Positions 1 to 9,629 of a stretch of 43,111 bases of DNA are shown here, piece after piece. Made by a program: the position numbers and the translations under genes. Every line of letters starts with the position of its first letter. Positions within the stretch are counted from its first letter, which is position 1. A model generated the notes under the pieces. It did no database searches. It saw only the letters and a program-made list of their open reading frames with translations, and had not been told where the DNA came from. This stretch comes from Halioglobus japonicus (GTDB taxonomy: Bacteria > Pseudomonadota > Gammaproteobacteria > Pseudomonadales > Halieaceae): positions 325,234 to 368,344 of the forward strand of contig CACSIL010000012.1 in the NCBI GenBank assembly GCA_902705825.1, written 5' to 3'.

Positions 1-3000
1 CCAGCGCAGGCTGCGCTGGCGCGATGGAAGGCGACACCACACTGGCTGACACAGCAGCGGCTAACGGCGTCTCCACCGCGCCAACATAGGGCCTGACCAC
101 GTTGAGGATGTCATTGATACTCTGCACAGCGGACATCTGCTCCATATAGTCCTGAGTGGGCGTATCCATATTGGGCAGTACGATTTTTCGAAAAGCTGCG
201 ACTACTTCCACTCGCTTGATGGAGTCAATACCCAGTTCTGCCTCGAGGTTGGCGTCCGGGTCGAGAATATCCTGCGGGTAGCCAGTCTTTTCGGAAATCA
301 TGTCCACCAGAATTTGCTGCAGGTCCATCGCCGGTTGCACCGGCGCGCTGACAGCTGGTGCAACAACCGCGTGGTCGCTGACTGCGGTTGTGTCGGCCTG
401 AGCAATGTGAACTGGCGGGAAATCTGCCGGTGTTCCCGGAACCGTTGATGTGGCTGCAGGTATTGCCGCAGGTGCCGTAATGGGTTGCTGCACCGCACCG
501 GGAACAGCGATAGACGGCGCCGCTATCGATGTGCCTTTCGATTGGAAATAGGCCGTCATTACCGCTTGCTGGGTCTCGATAAATTTGCGCATATTCTGCT
601 GGAAACCCAGCATCATCTGGCTTCTCATATCAGACGTTCCCACGGCCATCGGCGGCATGGGTGGTGCGCTTGTGTTGGCCGTATTGGCAAGCTCAGGGGC
701 CGGCGTACCTTGCATCTGTTCTTGCGCTACAGGGCGTGGCGCCATTTCCTGAGCCTGCAGTTGCTGTTTGATCTTTGCCATCTCCAGCTCGTTCTGTAAC
801 TTGAATTTTGGTCCAGATTTACGTGGCGGCTCGCCCACAGGCCTGGCGTAGCTGCCATTAAGCCACCACATACTCGCAGCGGGCTCCACCGGCGCTTGCT
901 TATTCAGGGTGCCCAGGCGGACCGGTTGAATATTACGACCGCTGTAGAGCCGCTCACAATCCACCGCCATACCCTGCACAAGCATCCGCGCCAACGCGCT
1001 CTGAAAATATGTAATATCGTTGAGGGCCTCCAGGTTGGTGCTGATCGAGGCGTGGGGTTTATCACCCACGATCTGTGTTACCAATTTGGAGAGCACATTG
1101 CCCGGGCCGACTTCGACAAATACACGGAAGCCGTCGTTGTAGAGGTTTTCGATCTGTTCCTGAAACCTGACCGGTGAGGTCAGCTGCGCTTCCAACAGAG
1201 CACGGTACTGTTTCAATGTTTCTGCAGTATCACCCTCGGGATAGCGTTCGCCGGTGGTGTTGCTCATTACCGGAATGCTGGCAGCTGAGAAATCGACCTG
1301 CGCCAAGGCTTCCACGAGACGTTCGCGAGCCCCGGCCATGATAGGACTGTGGAACGCACAGCCGACAGGAATGGAAACCTGGTTAAGTTCGGCTTTTTCC
1401 AGTAATTGTGCGACGCTTGCCAGAGCTTCTCGGGTGCCACTTAAGATCGTTTGCCGTGGGCTATTGAGATTAGATACCCAACAGTTATCAATGCCTTCCA
1501 GCAGTTCTTCCAATACCTCCCGATCCGCCGATGTCGCCAGCATGCCGCCGAGATCTATCTCCGCATTTTGTGCTGTCATCTGCATGATAGCGTCACCGCG
1601 GGCGAACGACAGTTCATACAAACTGTTTTCATCCAGGCATCCGGCGGCATAAAGGGCCACAAACTCGCCATAGCTGTGTCCGGCAACAGCATTGGGAGCA
1701 ACACCAAACGACTGCAGAAGATGCAACATCCCCACCGAACTGACGCCCAGCGCAGGCTGGGTGATATCGGTTTGCTTCAGTGTATCGAACGCAGCGCGAC
1801 GCGCTTCATCGGTAAAAGATGGCTTGGGGAAAATGTAGCGACTCAGCGGCGCAGGCAGCGATGACGCGAGCACTTTGTCAGCCCGGTGATAACTTTGCAC
1901 CAGCTCACTGAACTCCAGTGCGAGGTCTCGTTGCATATTGAGGTACTGCGAGCCCTGCCCAGGGAAAAGAAAACAGACATTGTTGCCATCGGCCAGCGGA
2001 CTGTTCGAGACAAACACTTTTTTCAACTGCGCCAGCGCGATAGCGTCATCCAACGCGTCGGCGGGCGTCTTGCTGTCATCCAAAAGCTGCTGAGCGAGCG
2101 CAACCTGTTCGAGCAGTTCAGTTAGAGATTCCGTGACAATAGCAACGGTTTCAAACCGGGCGTCGTCATCCGACATCGAAAACTGAACCCGCTCATTGTC
2201 AAGGTGCAGGCCGTAGGCTAGCTCCGCTATTGATACCTCAACCTTCGTATCGAGCGCTGTCGAGAGCTCTGCAGAAAAACTGCCCAGCTTTTTCACCAGT
2301 TGCGCCACAGACCTGGCGTTGAACACAAACAGCTCGGAAGCCATTGTGTCGCGCAACCGCGGCGTATTCTGCGGTACCGTCGAGCGCGTGTATTCTTCCA
2401 TTGCGATGTGAAAATTTGTGCCGCCAAATCCAAACGAAGAAACAGAGGCTCGCCGGGGTTGATCAGGAGAAATCCAGGGTCGCAGCTCACTGTTAACATA
2501 CAGCGGCCCGTCGACCAATTTGGCATCGGCGCTGGGCTGAGCAACATTCGTCGTCGGTGGCAGGACCCGATGATGAAGCGCCAGGGTGGTTTTTATCAGC
2601 CCCGCAATACCCGCCGCACACTTTGTGTGGCCTATCATCGATTTAACGCTGCCTATCGCAACGCTCTGAGCTGGCGCACCGGATTCTTCCAACAATTTGC
2701 CCACCGCCAGCGCTTCTGTTTTGTCACCCACCGCTGTTCCAGTACCATGCGCTTCAAACAGACCAACACTAGCAGGGCTGTAGCCTGCCTGTTCATAGGC
2801 GCGCTTGAGGGTTCGTAACTGCCCGTCAACACGAGGAGCTGTCAACCCCATGCTCTTGCCATCGGAGCCACTGGATGCCGCCTTGATGACACCGTAAATC
2901 TTGTCGCCGTCGCGTTCGGCATCAGCCAGACGCTTGAGTACAACCGCCGCGTGTCCCTCGCTAATGACAATCCCATCGGCATCAGTATCGAATGGGCTGG

Positions 3001-5857
3001 AGGTCCCTTGGGGAGACAGTGCACCGGTCTTGGAAAAACACAGATAGCCGAATGGGTTTTGTGTCGTATCGCAACCACCTGCGACCATAACATCGCTTGT
3101 TCCGGCGCTGAGTTCCCTGCACGCCAGATACACGGAAGCCAGCGATGAGGCACAGGCCGCATCAACAGAAAAATTGATACCACCGAAATCAAAGCGGTTG
3201 CTTACCCTACCCGACACAACATTGAGCAAAATGCCGGCAAAGCTGTCCTCGGTCCATTCGGGCAAATTCGCCAACAATTCTTCACTGGGGTTTTCCAAAA
3301 GCTTGGGCAGCATGGATCGCACGATGTAATTGGAACCCAATTCAGCCGCACCGCCACCAATACCGAGAATGATGCCGGTTCTATCCAGATAAGGGTTTTC
3401 CTCCAGCAGACCGGCATCTTCCAGCACCTGCTCAGTAAGCTTCAGTGCTATCAACTGCATGGGCTCAATTTGCGGAATTGAATTGGGAGGAATGCCGAAC
3501 TTCAGCGGGTCGAACAAAATATCATCGACAAATCCGCCCCATTTGCCGTAGATCTTATCCGGCGCATTACGGTCGGCGTCGAACCAATCTTCGTAAGCAA
3601 AACGATCAGCGGGTATTTCAGTTATGGCACTGTGCGCGCGTAGAATATTCTCCCAGTAGCTCTGGCGGTCATTCGCCCCGCCCGGCAACAGCGTGGCAAT
3701 ACCCACGATGGCAATATCCAACGGTTTCGCAGTGGGCCTGTCTTCGCTATCGTGCCGCGACGAGTCGCGGTGAAGGGCCGCTTGCCGCTCGAGCAGGAAG
3801 CTGGAGCTGCCCTCGCACACCCGCTCATGCAAGGCCGCGATGGATAGCAGATCATCATTGAGCGCGACGACCTGACCGATCATATAGACGCCTTCGCGCT
3901 GCTGTTCCGTCTCGTCAATTTCAACCAGCGCGGAACCGGCGTCCGCTGCTTGTCGGTAGACCCCTTTGGAGGCCAGGCGCAGCCGACCAATATTGCTTTC
4001 ATCCAGCGCTTTGCGCACTTCCTGGGCGTTCATACCCTGCCCTTCTAGGCGGGCTTTTTCCTGTAAAAACGTCTCGTAGTAAAAGGTCGGAGCCATGCGG
4101 ATGGCATGGCCGCCACCGGTGTCAGCGATTTCGGTGTAACGGGAAGACTGCGCGACTTGCTGAAATTTCGGTACCACCGCTCCGGTAGAAACGGCCTCGT
4201 CGGTAAAGATATAAGCTGTCCCCATCAGTACGCCGACCTGCGCACCGCGCTGTTTCAGAGGCTGCACCAGAGCCGAGACCATAGCAGTGCTCACCGCGTC
4301 GTGAACGCCACCGGCAAACAACAGTTTCAATTCGGCGAATTCGGTGTCAGACAATCCCGCGCCCAATAACGTGTCTATCATCGTTGACCACAGCACAAAA
4401 CTCGTACGAGGGCCGATATGTCCGCCGCATTCACGCCCTTCAAAAATGAAGTTTCGCACGCCGTTCTGAAGGTAATCCGTCAGAATCGAGGGCGAAGGCG
4501 CATGCAAATACGTCAGCGTGCCGCTTTGCTGCATCGCCAATGCCTGATCTGCACGTCCGCCGGACAATATAGCGAAAGGAGGCCTTACCTCATCGACGGC
4601 CGCCATCTGCTCGCGGAACAGTTCAGGCTCGTTAAACGCCAACAAACCGACGCCCCAGGAACGCTCGCCCATCAAATCCCTGGTGGTCTGTAACATGGTG
4701 GTTAAGGTATTACCCTTTAGCAGTGCAACCGCCAGAAACGGCAAAGCACCACCCTGCTCAACCTTGTCACAAAAAGCGGGCACATCGCTGACGCGCGTCA
4801 TCGGCCCCTGGACAATGGGATAGCGAGTGTTATGGGCTTGCGCTAAAGGGCTACCGGCACAAAACGCATTCTCCGCGGTTAGGGGCAGCTGCTCCTCAAC
4901 ATATTGCCTTAGCGCACCGAGTGCCTTGGCTACGGAGGGGAACTCACTTGCCCAGGCCCTGGCAAAAACCGCATCCTGACCCAGTGAAACCAGCCGGTGT
5001 TTCGGGCTCTGGTGGGCGTGCAGACGAATGATTTCATCACGCAAGGCCTGCCCGGAAGCGTTTTCGGTAGTCGCTGCAATGTTCTGCGACAGCACTTTTA
5101 CCGCCGTCATTCCCGGTAGATCCAGCGCCTGCCACTGACGGAACCTTGAAAGCCTTAACGTACTGGCCTCGCTGCCGTCCAAAGCCTCCAGGCGACGCCT
5201 TAACGCGCCTTCTAACGGTGACTCCCTCAGCAGCGCCAGTTGCCAATCCAGCACAACACCAGCGGCGCCTGCGACAACACATGCCAGGGCTGTGTAGCGG
5301 CTTATTCCGCCCCAGGCATAGGTATCCAGATCTGTGACAGCAAGAACCGATTGCAGCAACACATAACTGGTTTCCTGTCCGATCAGACCCCCGGCATCAC
5401 TGCCTTTTGCCAGCAGGAAATCAAAACCAAGCTGTGCGGCGGCGCGCGCTTCTTTGGCCGAAGTGACAACCAGGCCAAGCCGGTGCGCCCGTTGTCGCCA
5501 GAATTTTACGTACTCAAGATCAAGATCAATATCAACATCGTCATCAGCACTGCTGGCATCGAGCAGCGGCAACGTCATAACGATATACGGCACCTCGGGC
5601 AGCCGCGCAGAAATGAACTGATCAAACCCGCTCTGCTGGGGAGGTAAGATGAAACCGAACCGGCCTTTGGCGCCCTGCTCGATCAATTGCTCAATATTGG
5701 CCTGTGGGTCCTGTGCGGTACTGGCGGGAGTCGTGGTGTTTTCAAAATCAACAAAGGATAAATCCAGCAAACCGGTACACCCGAATCTGGATGCGGCAAC
5801 CGGCAGGCCAACGTCACAACTACCCGGTAACGAATTTACAAAAATATCCAAACCCAT
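1..5857 (-). CDS. Large multidomain polyketide / PUFA-synthase-like synthase (3' end outside window)
   Basis: This is an open frame of about 1952 codons that runs off the left edge with no stop, so the C-terminus is missing. Domains in order: a first nitronate-monooxygenase/FabK-like barrel (about 1-330), a second such barrel (about 345-690, starting IVQGPMTRV), a ketosynthase (about 712-1160; Cys902 in DAACASS, His1037 in EAHGTGT, His1077 in GHTKCAAG), an acyltransferase (about 1320-1630; Ser1395 in GHSYGEF, His1503 in AFHSP), an Ala/Pro/Gln-rich linker, and an acyl-carrier domain (Ser1879 in LGIDSIKR). The LGIDSIKRVE signature is typical of PfaA/HglE-type secondary-lipid synthases. All catalytic residues of KS, AT and ACP are present. 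The ATG at 5857 is chosen because GGGAAGAG lies just upstream; an in-frame ATG at 5893 is possible. The radical SAM and PPTase genes upstream share its strand. Product unknown; missing KR/DH or further ACP domains probably lie beyond the window. Confidence 0.93.
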   Translation of the reverse strand, partial: MGLDIFVNSLPGSCDVGLPVAASRFGCTGLLDLSFVDFENTTTPASTAQDPQANIEQLIEQGAKGRFGFILPPQQSGFDQFISARLPEVPYIVMTLPLLDASSADDDVDIDLDLEYVKFWRQRAHRLGLVVTSAKEARAAAQLGFDFLLAKGSDAGGLIGQETSYVLLQSVLAVTDLDTYAWGGISRYTALACVVAGAAGVVLDWQLALLRESPLEGALRRRLEALDGSEASTLRLSRFRQWQALDLPGMTAVKVLSQNIAATTENASGQALRDEIIRLHAHQSPKHRLVSLGQDAVFARAWASEFPSVAKALGALRQYVEEQLPLTAENAFCAGSPLAQAHNTRYPIVQGPMTRVSDVPAFCDKVEQGGALPFLAVALLKGNTLTTMLQTTRDLMGERSWGVGLLAFNEPELFREQMAAVDEVRPPFAILSGGRADQALAMQQSGTLTYLHAPSPSILTDYLQNGVRNFIFEGRECGGHIGPRTSFVLWSTMIDTLLGAGLSDTEFAELKLLFAGGVHDAVSTAMVSALVQPLKQRGAQVGVLMGTAYIFTDEAVSTGAVVPKFQQVAQSSRYTEIADTGGGHAIRMAPTFYYETFLQEKARLEGQGMNAQEVRKALDESNIGRLRLASKGVYRQAADAGSALVEIDETEQQREGVYMIGQVVALNDDLLSIAALHERVCEGSSSFLLERQAALHRDSSRHDSEDRPTAKPLDIAIVGIATLLPGGANDRQSYWENILRAHSAITEIPADRFAYEDWFDADRNAPDKIYGKWGGFVDDILFDPLKFGIPPNSIPQIEPMQLIALKLTEQVLEDAGLLEENPYLDRTGIILGIGGGAAELGSNYIVRSMLPKLLENPSEELLANLPEWTEDSFAGILLNVVSGRVSNRFDFGGINFSVDAACASSLASVYLACRELSAGTSDVMVAGGCDTTQNPFGYLCFSKTGALSPQGTSSPFDTDADGIVISEGHAAVVLKRLADAERDGDKIYGVIKAASSGSDGKSMGLTAPRVDGQLRTLKRAYEQAGYSPASVGLFEAHGTGTAVGDKTEALAVGKLLEESGAPAQSVAIGSVKSMIGHTKCAAGIAGLIKTTLALHHRVLPPTTNVAQPSADAKLVDGPLYVNSELRPWISPDQPRRASVSSFGFGGTNFHIAMEEYTRSTVPQNTPRLRDTMASELFVFNARSVAQLVKKLGSFSAELSTALDTKVEVSIAELAYGLHLDNERVQFSMSDDDARFETVAIVTESLTELLEQVALAQQLLDDSKTPADALDDAIALAQLKKVFVSNSPLADGNNVCFLFPGQGSQYLNMQRDLALEFSELVQSYHRADKVLASSLPAPLSRYIFPKPSFTDEARRAAFDTLKQTDITQPALGVSSVGMLHLLQSFGVAPNAVAGHSYGEFVALYAAGCLDENSLYELSFARGDAIMQMTAQNAEIDLGGMLATSADREVLEELLEGIDNCWVSNLNSPRQTILSGTREALASVAQLLEKAELNQVSIPVGCAFHSPIMAGARERLVEALAQVDFSAASIPVMSNTTGERYPEGDTAETLKQYRALLEAQLTSPVRFQEQIENLYNDGFRVFVEVGPGNVLSKLVTQIVGDKPHASISTNLEALNDITYFQSALARMLVQGMAVDCERLYSGRNIQPVRLGTLNKQAPVEPAASMWWLNGSYARPVGEPPRKSGPKFKLQNELEMAKIKQQLQAQEMAPRPVAQEQMQGTPAPELANTANTSAPPMPPMAVGTSDMRSQMMLGFQQNMRKFIETQQAVMTAYFQSKGTSIAAPSIAVPGAVQQPITAPAAIPAATSTVPGTPADFPPVHIAQADTTAVSDHAVVAPAVSAPVQPAMDLQQILVDMISEKTGYPQDILDPDANLEAELGIDSIKRVEVVAAFRKIVLPNMDTPTQDYMEQMSAVQSINDILNVVRPYVGAVETPLAAAVSASVVSPSIAPAQPAL

Positions 5858-5961
5858 CTCTTCCCTACCCCGTAACTTCCGCGCTGGCTCCATAGCCGAA
5901 ACTGTTCCCTGAGTTCCTGCCGCGATGCTGTGTCAACAACAATCCGGCGCAACCCAATCAC

Positions 5962-7965
5962 TCACGACAGGTTGAGAACTTCAACCGCTTGAGTGGCTAC
6001 TGCAGGTTGCGAATGTTGTAGTTCACCTGCTTGTTTTTGAAGCTGTGTCTGGTGCTGTAGTTCGGACAATTCTATCCATACGTTTTTGTAAATATCGTCG
6101 GCAATACGCAGCTTTTTATATCGAGGAACTTCGCCGCTGCGCTCGCTGCAGGGTTCGAAATCCTCAGGATTCATATCATTGAATTTCGCGCATGAGCGAT
6201 CCACCAGTTCATTCATCATGTCGAAGTGGTAATCCTCTAAACCGGCAAAATCGGCACCCCATCGCACGAGGAATTCCAGGAAGACTTCGGTAAGGCACTG
6301 GCTCTGATTGGAAAGGTCCTTCAGGCTGTAATAACTCCGCTTGTAAAGCTCCGGGAAGAGTTTGTCAAAAGCTGGCCTGAATTCCACTGGCGGTGGCGTC
6401 GCCCTATCGTCACTCTCAAGAATGACTTCTCCGAGTTTTTCCAGTCTGATCTGATTTTCCAATTGCGGCAGCAATTCACAGATAGTCACGTAGTAGCTCG
6501 CGTGTTGCAGAATCAGGATTTTAACTTTGCGCATCAACCCGGGTTTGGTTGCCAGCGTATGCTCCATCATGTCGGTGATCGCCTGCCTCGCCTCATCGGT
6601 TTGCGGCACTCGGGCGACAATTTCTTCGCGCGTAATGGCTTTAGTGACGGCATTGGGCTGCGGGGGCGACTTTACGAGATCGACAAACCCTATGACTCGC
6701 TGCGCAAAGCTGGACCAGGAATACACGTTTTTGAGTAACCAGTGATAGCCCTCTAACAGCTCTACCCGGCTCATTTTCTTTGGCAGGATATTGGTATAAG
6801 TTCTGGCGTGACCAAGGTTCTTGTTCTTGGCCATATTCAGCACACGCCCCTCGCGCATCATACGAATCCACATCGGTGTACCCAGCGGCGCTTTGAGCAT
6901 ATTGATCGCAATACTCGTCAAACAGGATTCCTGTATGAAATCGTAATGCATCCTAAATATGTCTTTATCATCATCGTCAAAGCCAACAATCATGCCAGCG
7001 CGTATTCCCATGCCATGCGCAAGTGTCATGTGCACGTTCTCAACCAGATTCCCTTTCAGGTTCTGCCGCTTGTTTGCGCCCTTCAGTGCCTCCTCATTGG
7101 GCGACTCAATACCCATGAATACCAGGTCAAAATTGGCCTCGGCGAGCAGGGAGAGGAACTCGTGGTCTGTCGCTACAGCAATGGTCATCTGCGTGGAGAA
7201 AACGAGTTCACCGTCATACTCTTTGTTGAGCTCGATCACCTCTTTGAGAAGTGCTTTGGCATACTTACGATCACCACTGAACTCATCGTCACAGAAAAAG
7301 ATATTGGTGAGCCCGAACGCGGCCTGCATTCGTACTTCTTCTATTATCTGCGGAATAGGCTTGTGCCGCATGCGACGACCGAAGAGATAAATGACATCGC
7401 AGAACTCGCAGTCAAACGGACAGCCCCGGGTGGTCTGCACGACGCCCATCGCATATTTACACATATCGTCGGCGATGCTATCCCAGCAGGGTAAAGGCGA
7501 TTCATCGAGATCGGGTTTGTCGATCTGGCGGTATTCCGTTTCATAGGACCCCGCTTCCCAGTCGCTCAGAAACTGGCCCCAGATATACTCCGCTTCATTA
7601 ATGAACAGAATATCGAAATCGGCGCGGTAGTCGTAAGGCGACCCCGAAACCCCCGGCCCACCGATGGCGGTAATAATATTAGCTTCCCGTGCGAGCAGGG
7701 CAACCCTGCGACATTGAGGGAGATGATGCTTGTACCCGGTAACACCTACCAGGTCCGGTTTGATCTGCTGTAGCGTGTCGGCAGTAATCGGGCCGTGTAC
7801 GATCTCATCCCAGAGCTGCACCTCGAAGCGATCCCTGGGAGTCATGGCTGCCAGTGTTGCAAGGCCCAGTGGGGGGAAATTATTCTTGACCTCTACCGAC
7901 TCCTCACCGGTAACCCACAGTGACTCGTTATCCGATAGTGGACTTACCAGTAAAATCTTCTTCAT
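5962..7965 (-). CDS. B12-binding-type radical SAM protein (DUF4070-like C-terminus)
   Basis: This 667-residue protein starts with a Rossmann-like cobalamin-binding-type domain (about 1-140; MKKILLVSP, then IGGPGVSG). The radical SAM core follows, with the 4Fe-4S motif GCPFDCEFC (Cys182, Cys186, Cys189). After the barrel comes LLEGYHWLLKNVYSW, typical of the DUF4070 segment of this class, and an unusual tail of about 170 residues without an obvious motif. The classic DxHxxG cobalamin signature is not visible, so B12 binding may be base-off or absent. The family contains methylases and C-C or ring-forming enzymes acting on lipids and natural products. The gene sits about 100 nt upstream of the synthase on the same strand, so it probably modifies that synthase's product; this is inference. 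The ATG at 7965 is preferred over a GTG at 7995 because GGGAAGTGCAGGG precedes it and the conserved fold begins there. Confidence 0.88.
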   Translation of the reverse strand: MKKILLVSPLSDNESLWVTGEESVEVKNNFPPLGLATLAAMTPRDRFEVQLWDEIVHGPITADTLQQIKPDLVGVTGYKHHLPQCRRVALLAREANIITAIGGPGVSGSPYDYRADFDILFINEAEYIWGQFLSDWEAGSYETEYRQIDKPDLDESPLPCWDSIADDMCKYAMGVVQTTRGCPFDCEFCDVIYLFGRRMRHKPIPQIIEEVRMQAAFGLTNIFFCDDEFSGDRKYAKALLKEVIELNKEYDGELVFSTQMTIAVATDHEFLSLLAEANFDLVFMGIESPNEEALKGANKRQNLKGNLVENVHMTLAHGMGIRAGMIVGFDDDDKDIFRMHYDFIQESCLTSIAINMLKAPLGTPMWIRMMREGRVLNMAKNKNLGHARTYTNILPKKMSRVELLEGYHWLLKNVYSWSSFAQRVIGFVDLVKSPPQPNAVTKAITREEIVARVPQTDEARQAITDMMEHTLATKPGLMRKVKILILQHASYYVTICELLPQLENQIRLEKLGEVILESDDRATPPPVEFRPAFDKLFPELYKRSYYSLKDLSNQSQCLTEVFLEFLVRWGADFAGLEDYHFDMMNELVDRSCAKFNDMNPEDFEPCSERSGEVPRYKKLRIADDIYKNVWIELSELQHQTQLQKQAGELQHSQPAVATQAVEVLNLS

Positions 7966-8550
7966 CCCTGCACTTCCCCAATATCTGCTGGACACAGCAG
8001 TACTCGAAATTTAAACCCGTTCCATTCCCGCCTCCGGGAGTGAAGGGTTAACTGAACCCTGCGCCTCCTCTACCCCATGCTGCTGCACGAACAAAGGAGG
8101 CTGTTCTTCATACGACAAGAGGCGCACATCTGTTATTGCTATCAATACCACTAGAAAACCCTACAAAATGCAACGTTTTTTCCTAAAAACCTTGGGCGTA
8201 CTGCGTTGCACACCATTCCTATTGAGCTTAGCAGATGCAAACACCCCTGCTGCTCTAAAAAACTATTTCAAGCAATATTCAGTCCAACAGAGGATAAACC
8301 TCCCATTAACAATGCCTTGCCTTTGCTAAAGACATTCTGGAGACCACCAATACCATAGAAGTGTAAAGATTTGGCACATCGGGCGCTTTAACATTGAACA
8401 AACGCACAAAAAGGGCGCGCTGCAGCCGCTGGCCTATCTCAACTACACTATTGCATGCACACCACAATCTGGATACGCAGTTGCAATGCTTGGCCTACAC
8501 GCTGGTATTGACCCCCTAACAGCGGGGCAAATCCAAATGTGACGTTCACC
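7966..8550. other. Gene-free stretch upstream of the radical SAM gene, with leader hairpins
   Basis: No convincing reading frame is present on either strand. Two small perfect inverted repeats lie just upstream of the radical SAM start: TCCCG-CCTC-CGGGA at 8026-8039 and AGGGTT-aactg-AACCCT at 8044-8060. On the minus strand a weak promoter-like pair (TTGCAT, 17 nt, TGGTAT) falls near 8140-8180. The length suggests that the radical SAM and synthase genes have their own promoter and a structured leader rather than being read only from the PPTase gene. Confidence 0.5.
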
Positions 8551-9381
8551 CTATACGGATAACTCCCGCTTGAAAGATAGCGGTATGGTTTCAAACTGGC
8601 GGATCGTATAGTCCTGTGGAGATAGCCATTGGCCGCCTTTGTTTTTATCGCTGCATATTGATATGGCTATGCGATGCTCCTGACTCGGGTAAAAAATCCA
8701 GCTGCTCCATAATTCTGGCTGGTCAACAAAGTCCGCGGCAAAACTGAGACGCACGTTGCTGTTGACCTCTGGCGATGCGCCGCGGCCTATATCAAAGGAA
8801 AAGCTCTGCAGCGGCAGTGCAAACAGCCCAAGGCCACGAGCCTTGATATAGGACTCTTTTAATGTCCAATAGTCGAAAAAACGGCTGCGCTGCTGTTCGT
8901 GGGGCAGGCTGAAGAGCTCCTCAACCTCTTTTGCAGAAAAATAATGATCTGCAATTGTCAGGATATCGCTGCGACGCGCCAGCGACTCCACGTCGCAACC
9001 GATGTCATACAGTGGCGTCACCGCACAAACAATAAGGCCCGGCGTATGGCTGAGATTGAAGCGCAATGGGATAGGTGAATCAATAATTTCCGGCTTACCC
9101 TTGGGCCCGATCTCCATACGCCAGTCGGCCGGCTCCACAGCTGCATAGGTGCAGAGCAGGTCGCGCACAAAGGCCCTTGTCACCAGTGCGCAATGCCTGT
9201 CTTTCTCAAACTTGTAACGTTGTTGTTTTACTTTTTCCGATTCGGTCAATAAATCGTGGTAGCGCCCTATCAAATCACTGTCCACGCAATCCTGGGGCCG
9301 GGTACGCCACAAGTGAATACCCGTTTCCGGTAACTCCAGCTGACCTGTCAGCGGTATTGGCACCCTATTCTCCCCTTCCAT
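8551..9381 (-). CDS. Sfp-type 4'-phosphopantetheinyl transferase
   Basis: This 276-residue protein has the two signatures of Sfp/Gsp-type transferases: GCDVE at 128-132 (Mg-binding Asp130 and Glu132) and WTLKESYIKARG at 172-183. The upstream FNLSHT segment is also typical. The family transfers the phosphopantetheine arm of CoA onto the conserved serine of carrier proteins in the cytoplasm. The neighbouring synthase carries such a serine (residue 1879), so it is the obvious substrate. The length fits the stand-alone Sfp family. It is separated from the radical SAM gene by about 585 nt, so cotranscription is uncertain. Its start faces the divergent riboswitch-controlled esterase. Confidence 0.95.
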   Translation of the reverse strand: MEGENRVPIPLTGQLELPETGIHLWRTRPQDCVDSDLIGRYHDLLTESEKVKQQRYKFEKDRHCALVTRAFVRDLLCTYAAVEPADWRMEIGPKGKPEIIDSPIPLRFNLSHTPGLIVCAVTPLYDIGCDVESLARRSDILTIADHYFSAKEVEELFSLPHEQQRSRFFDYWTLKESYIKARGLGLFALPLQSFSFDIGRGASPEVNSNVRLSFAADFVDQPELWSSWIFYPSQEHRIAISICSDKNKGGQWLSPQDYTIRQFETIPLSFKRELSV

Positions 9382-9540
9382 GCAACCCTGTTTTTACAGT
9401 AATCGGCCCATCGCCGCTGAATTATCCGATGGCTGACGTCAGTTTGCCAACTCTGTCACATAATCAATTCGAATTTTATAAGGTTTTCTCCATTCTTTTG
9501 TTGCATATCACAGACCATCTGGACTAGATTGTCCCTGAAG

Positions 9541-9629
9541 CATTCTGTAAACGGCAAACCTGTTAAAAGACAGGGACGCAAAGTCACCGGCCTAAGGAGC
9601 GCAAGCTCTATGGTAGCGGGACCACCTGG
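9541..9629 (+). promoter_or_regulatory. GEMM-I (cyclic-di-GMP class I) riboswitch
   Basis: The stretch carries the conserved blocks of the GEMM-I aptamer in order: GGCAAACC, a P2 hairpin (CCTGT / ACAGG), GGGACGCAAAG, CCGGCCTAA, a P3 hairpin closed by a GCAA tetraloop (GGAGC / GCTCT), and TATGGTAGCGGG. This matches the Vibrio Vc2-type consensus as I remember it. The GGCAAACC block follows a G-containing junction, consistent with c-di-GMP rather than the A-variant selective for cGAMP, but I did not resolve the P1 helix. The aptamer ends immediately before the ATG at 9630. There is no room for a separate terminator, so control is probably at translation start. Confidence 0.92.

Noticed and set aside
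485..5647. Series of plus- and minus-strand frames of 60-170 codons
   Set aside because: They are shadows of the unterminated synthase frame on the minus strand, which alone shows KS, AT, ACP and flavin-barrel motifs.
6808..7494. 228-codon plus-strand open frame
   Set aside because: It is antisense to the radical SAM core, has no recognisable domain and no ribosome site; the minus-strand frame carries all the conserved motifs.
7966..7995. GTG-initiated 10-residue N-terminal extension of the radical SAM protein
   Set aside because: The ATG at 7965 has a better upstream purine-rich site and begins exactly at the first beta strand of the binding domain.
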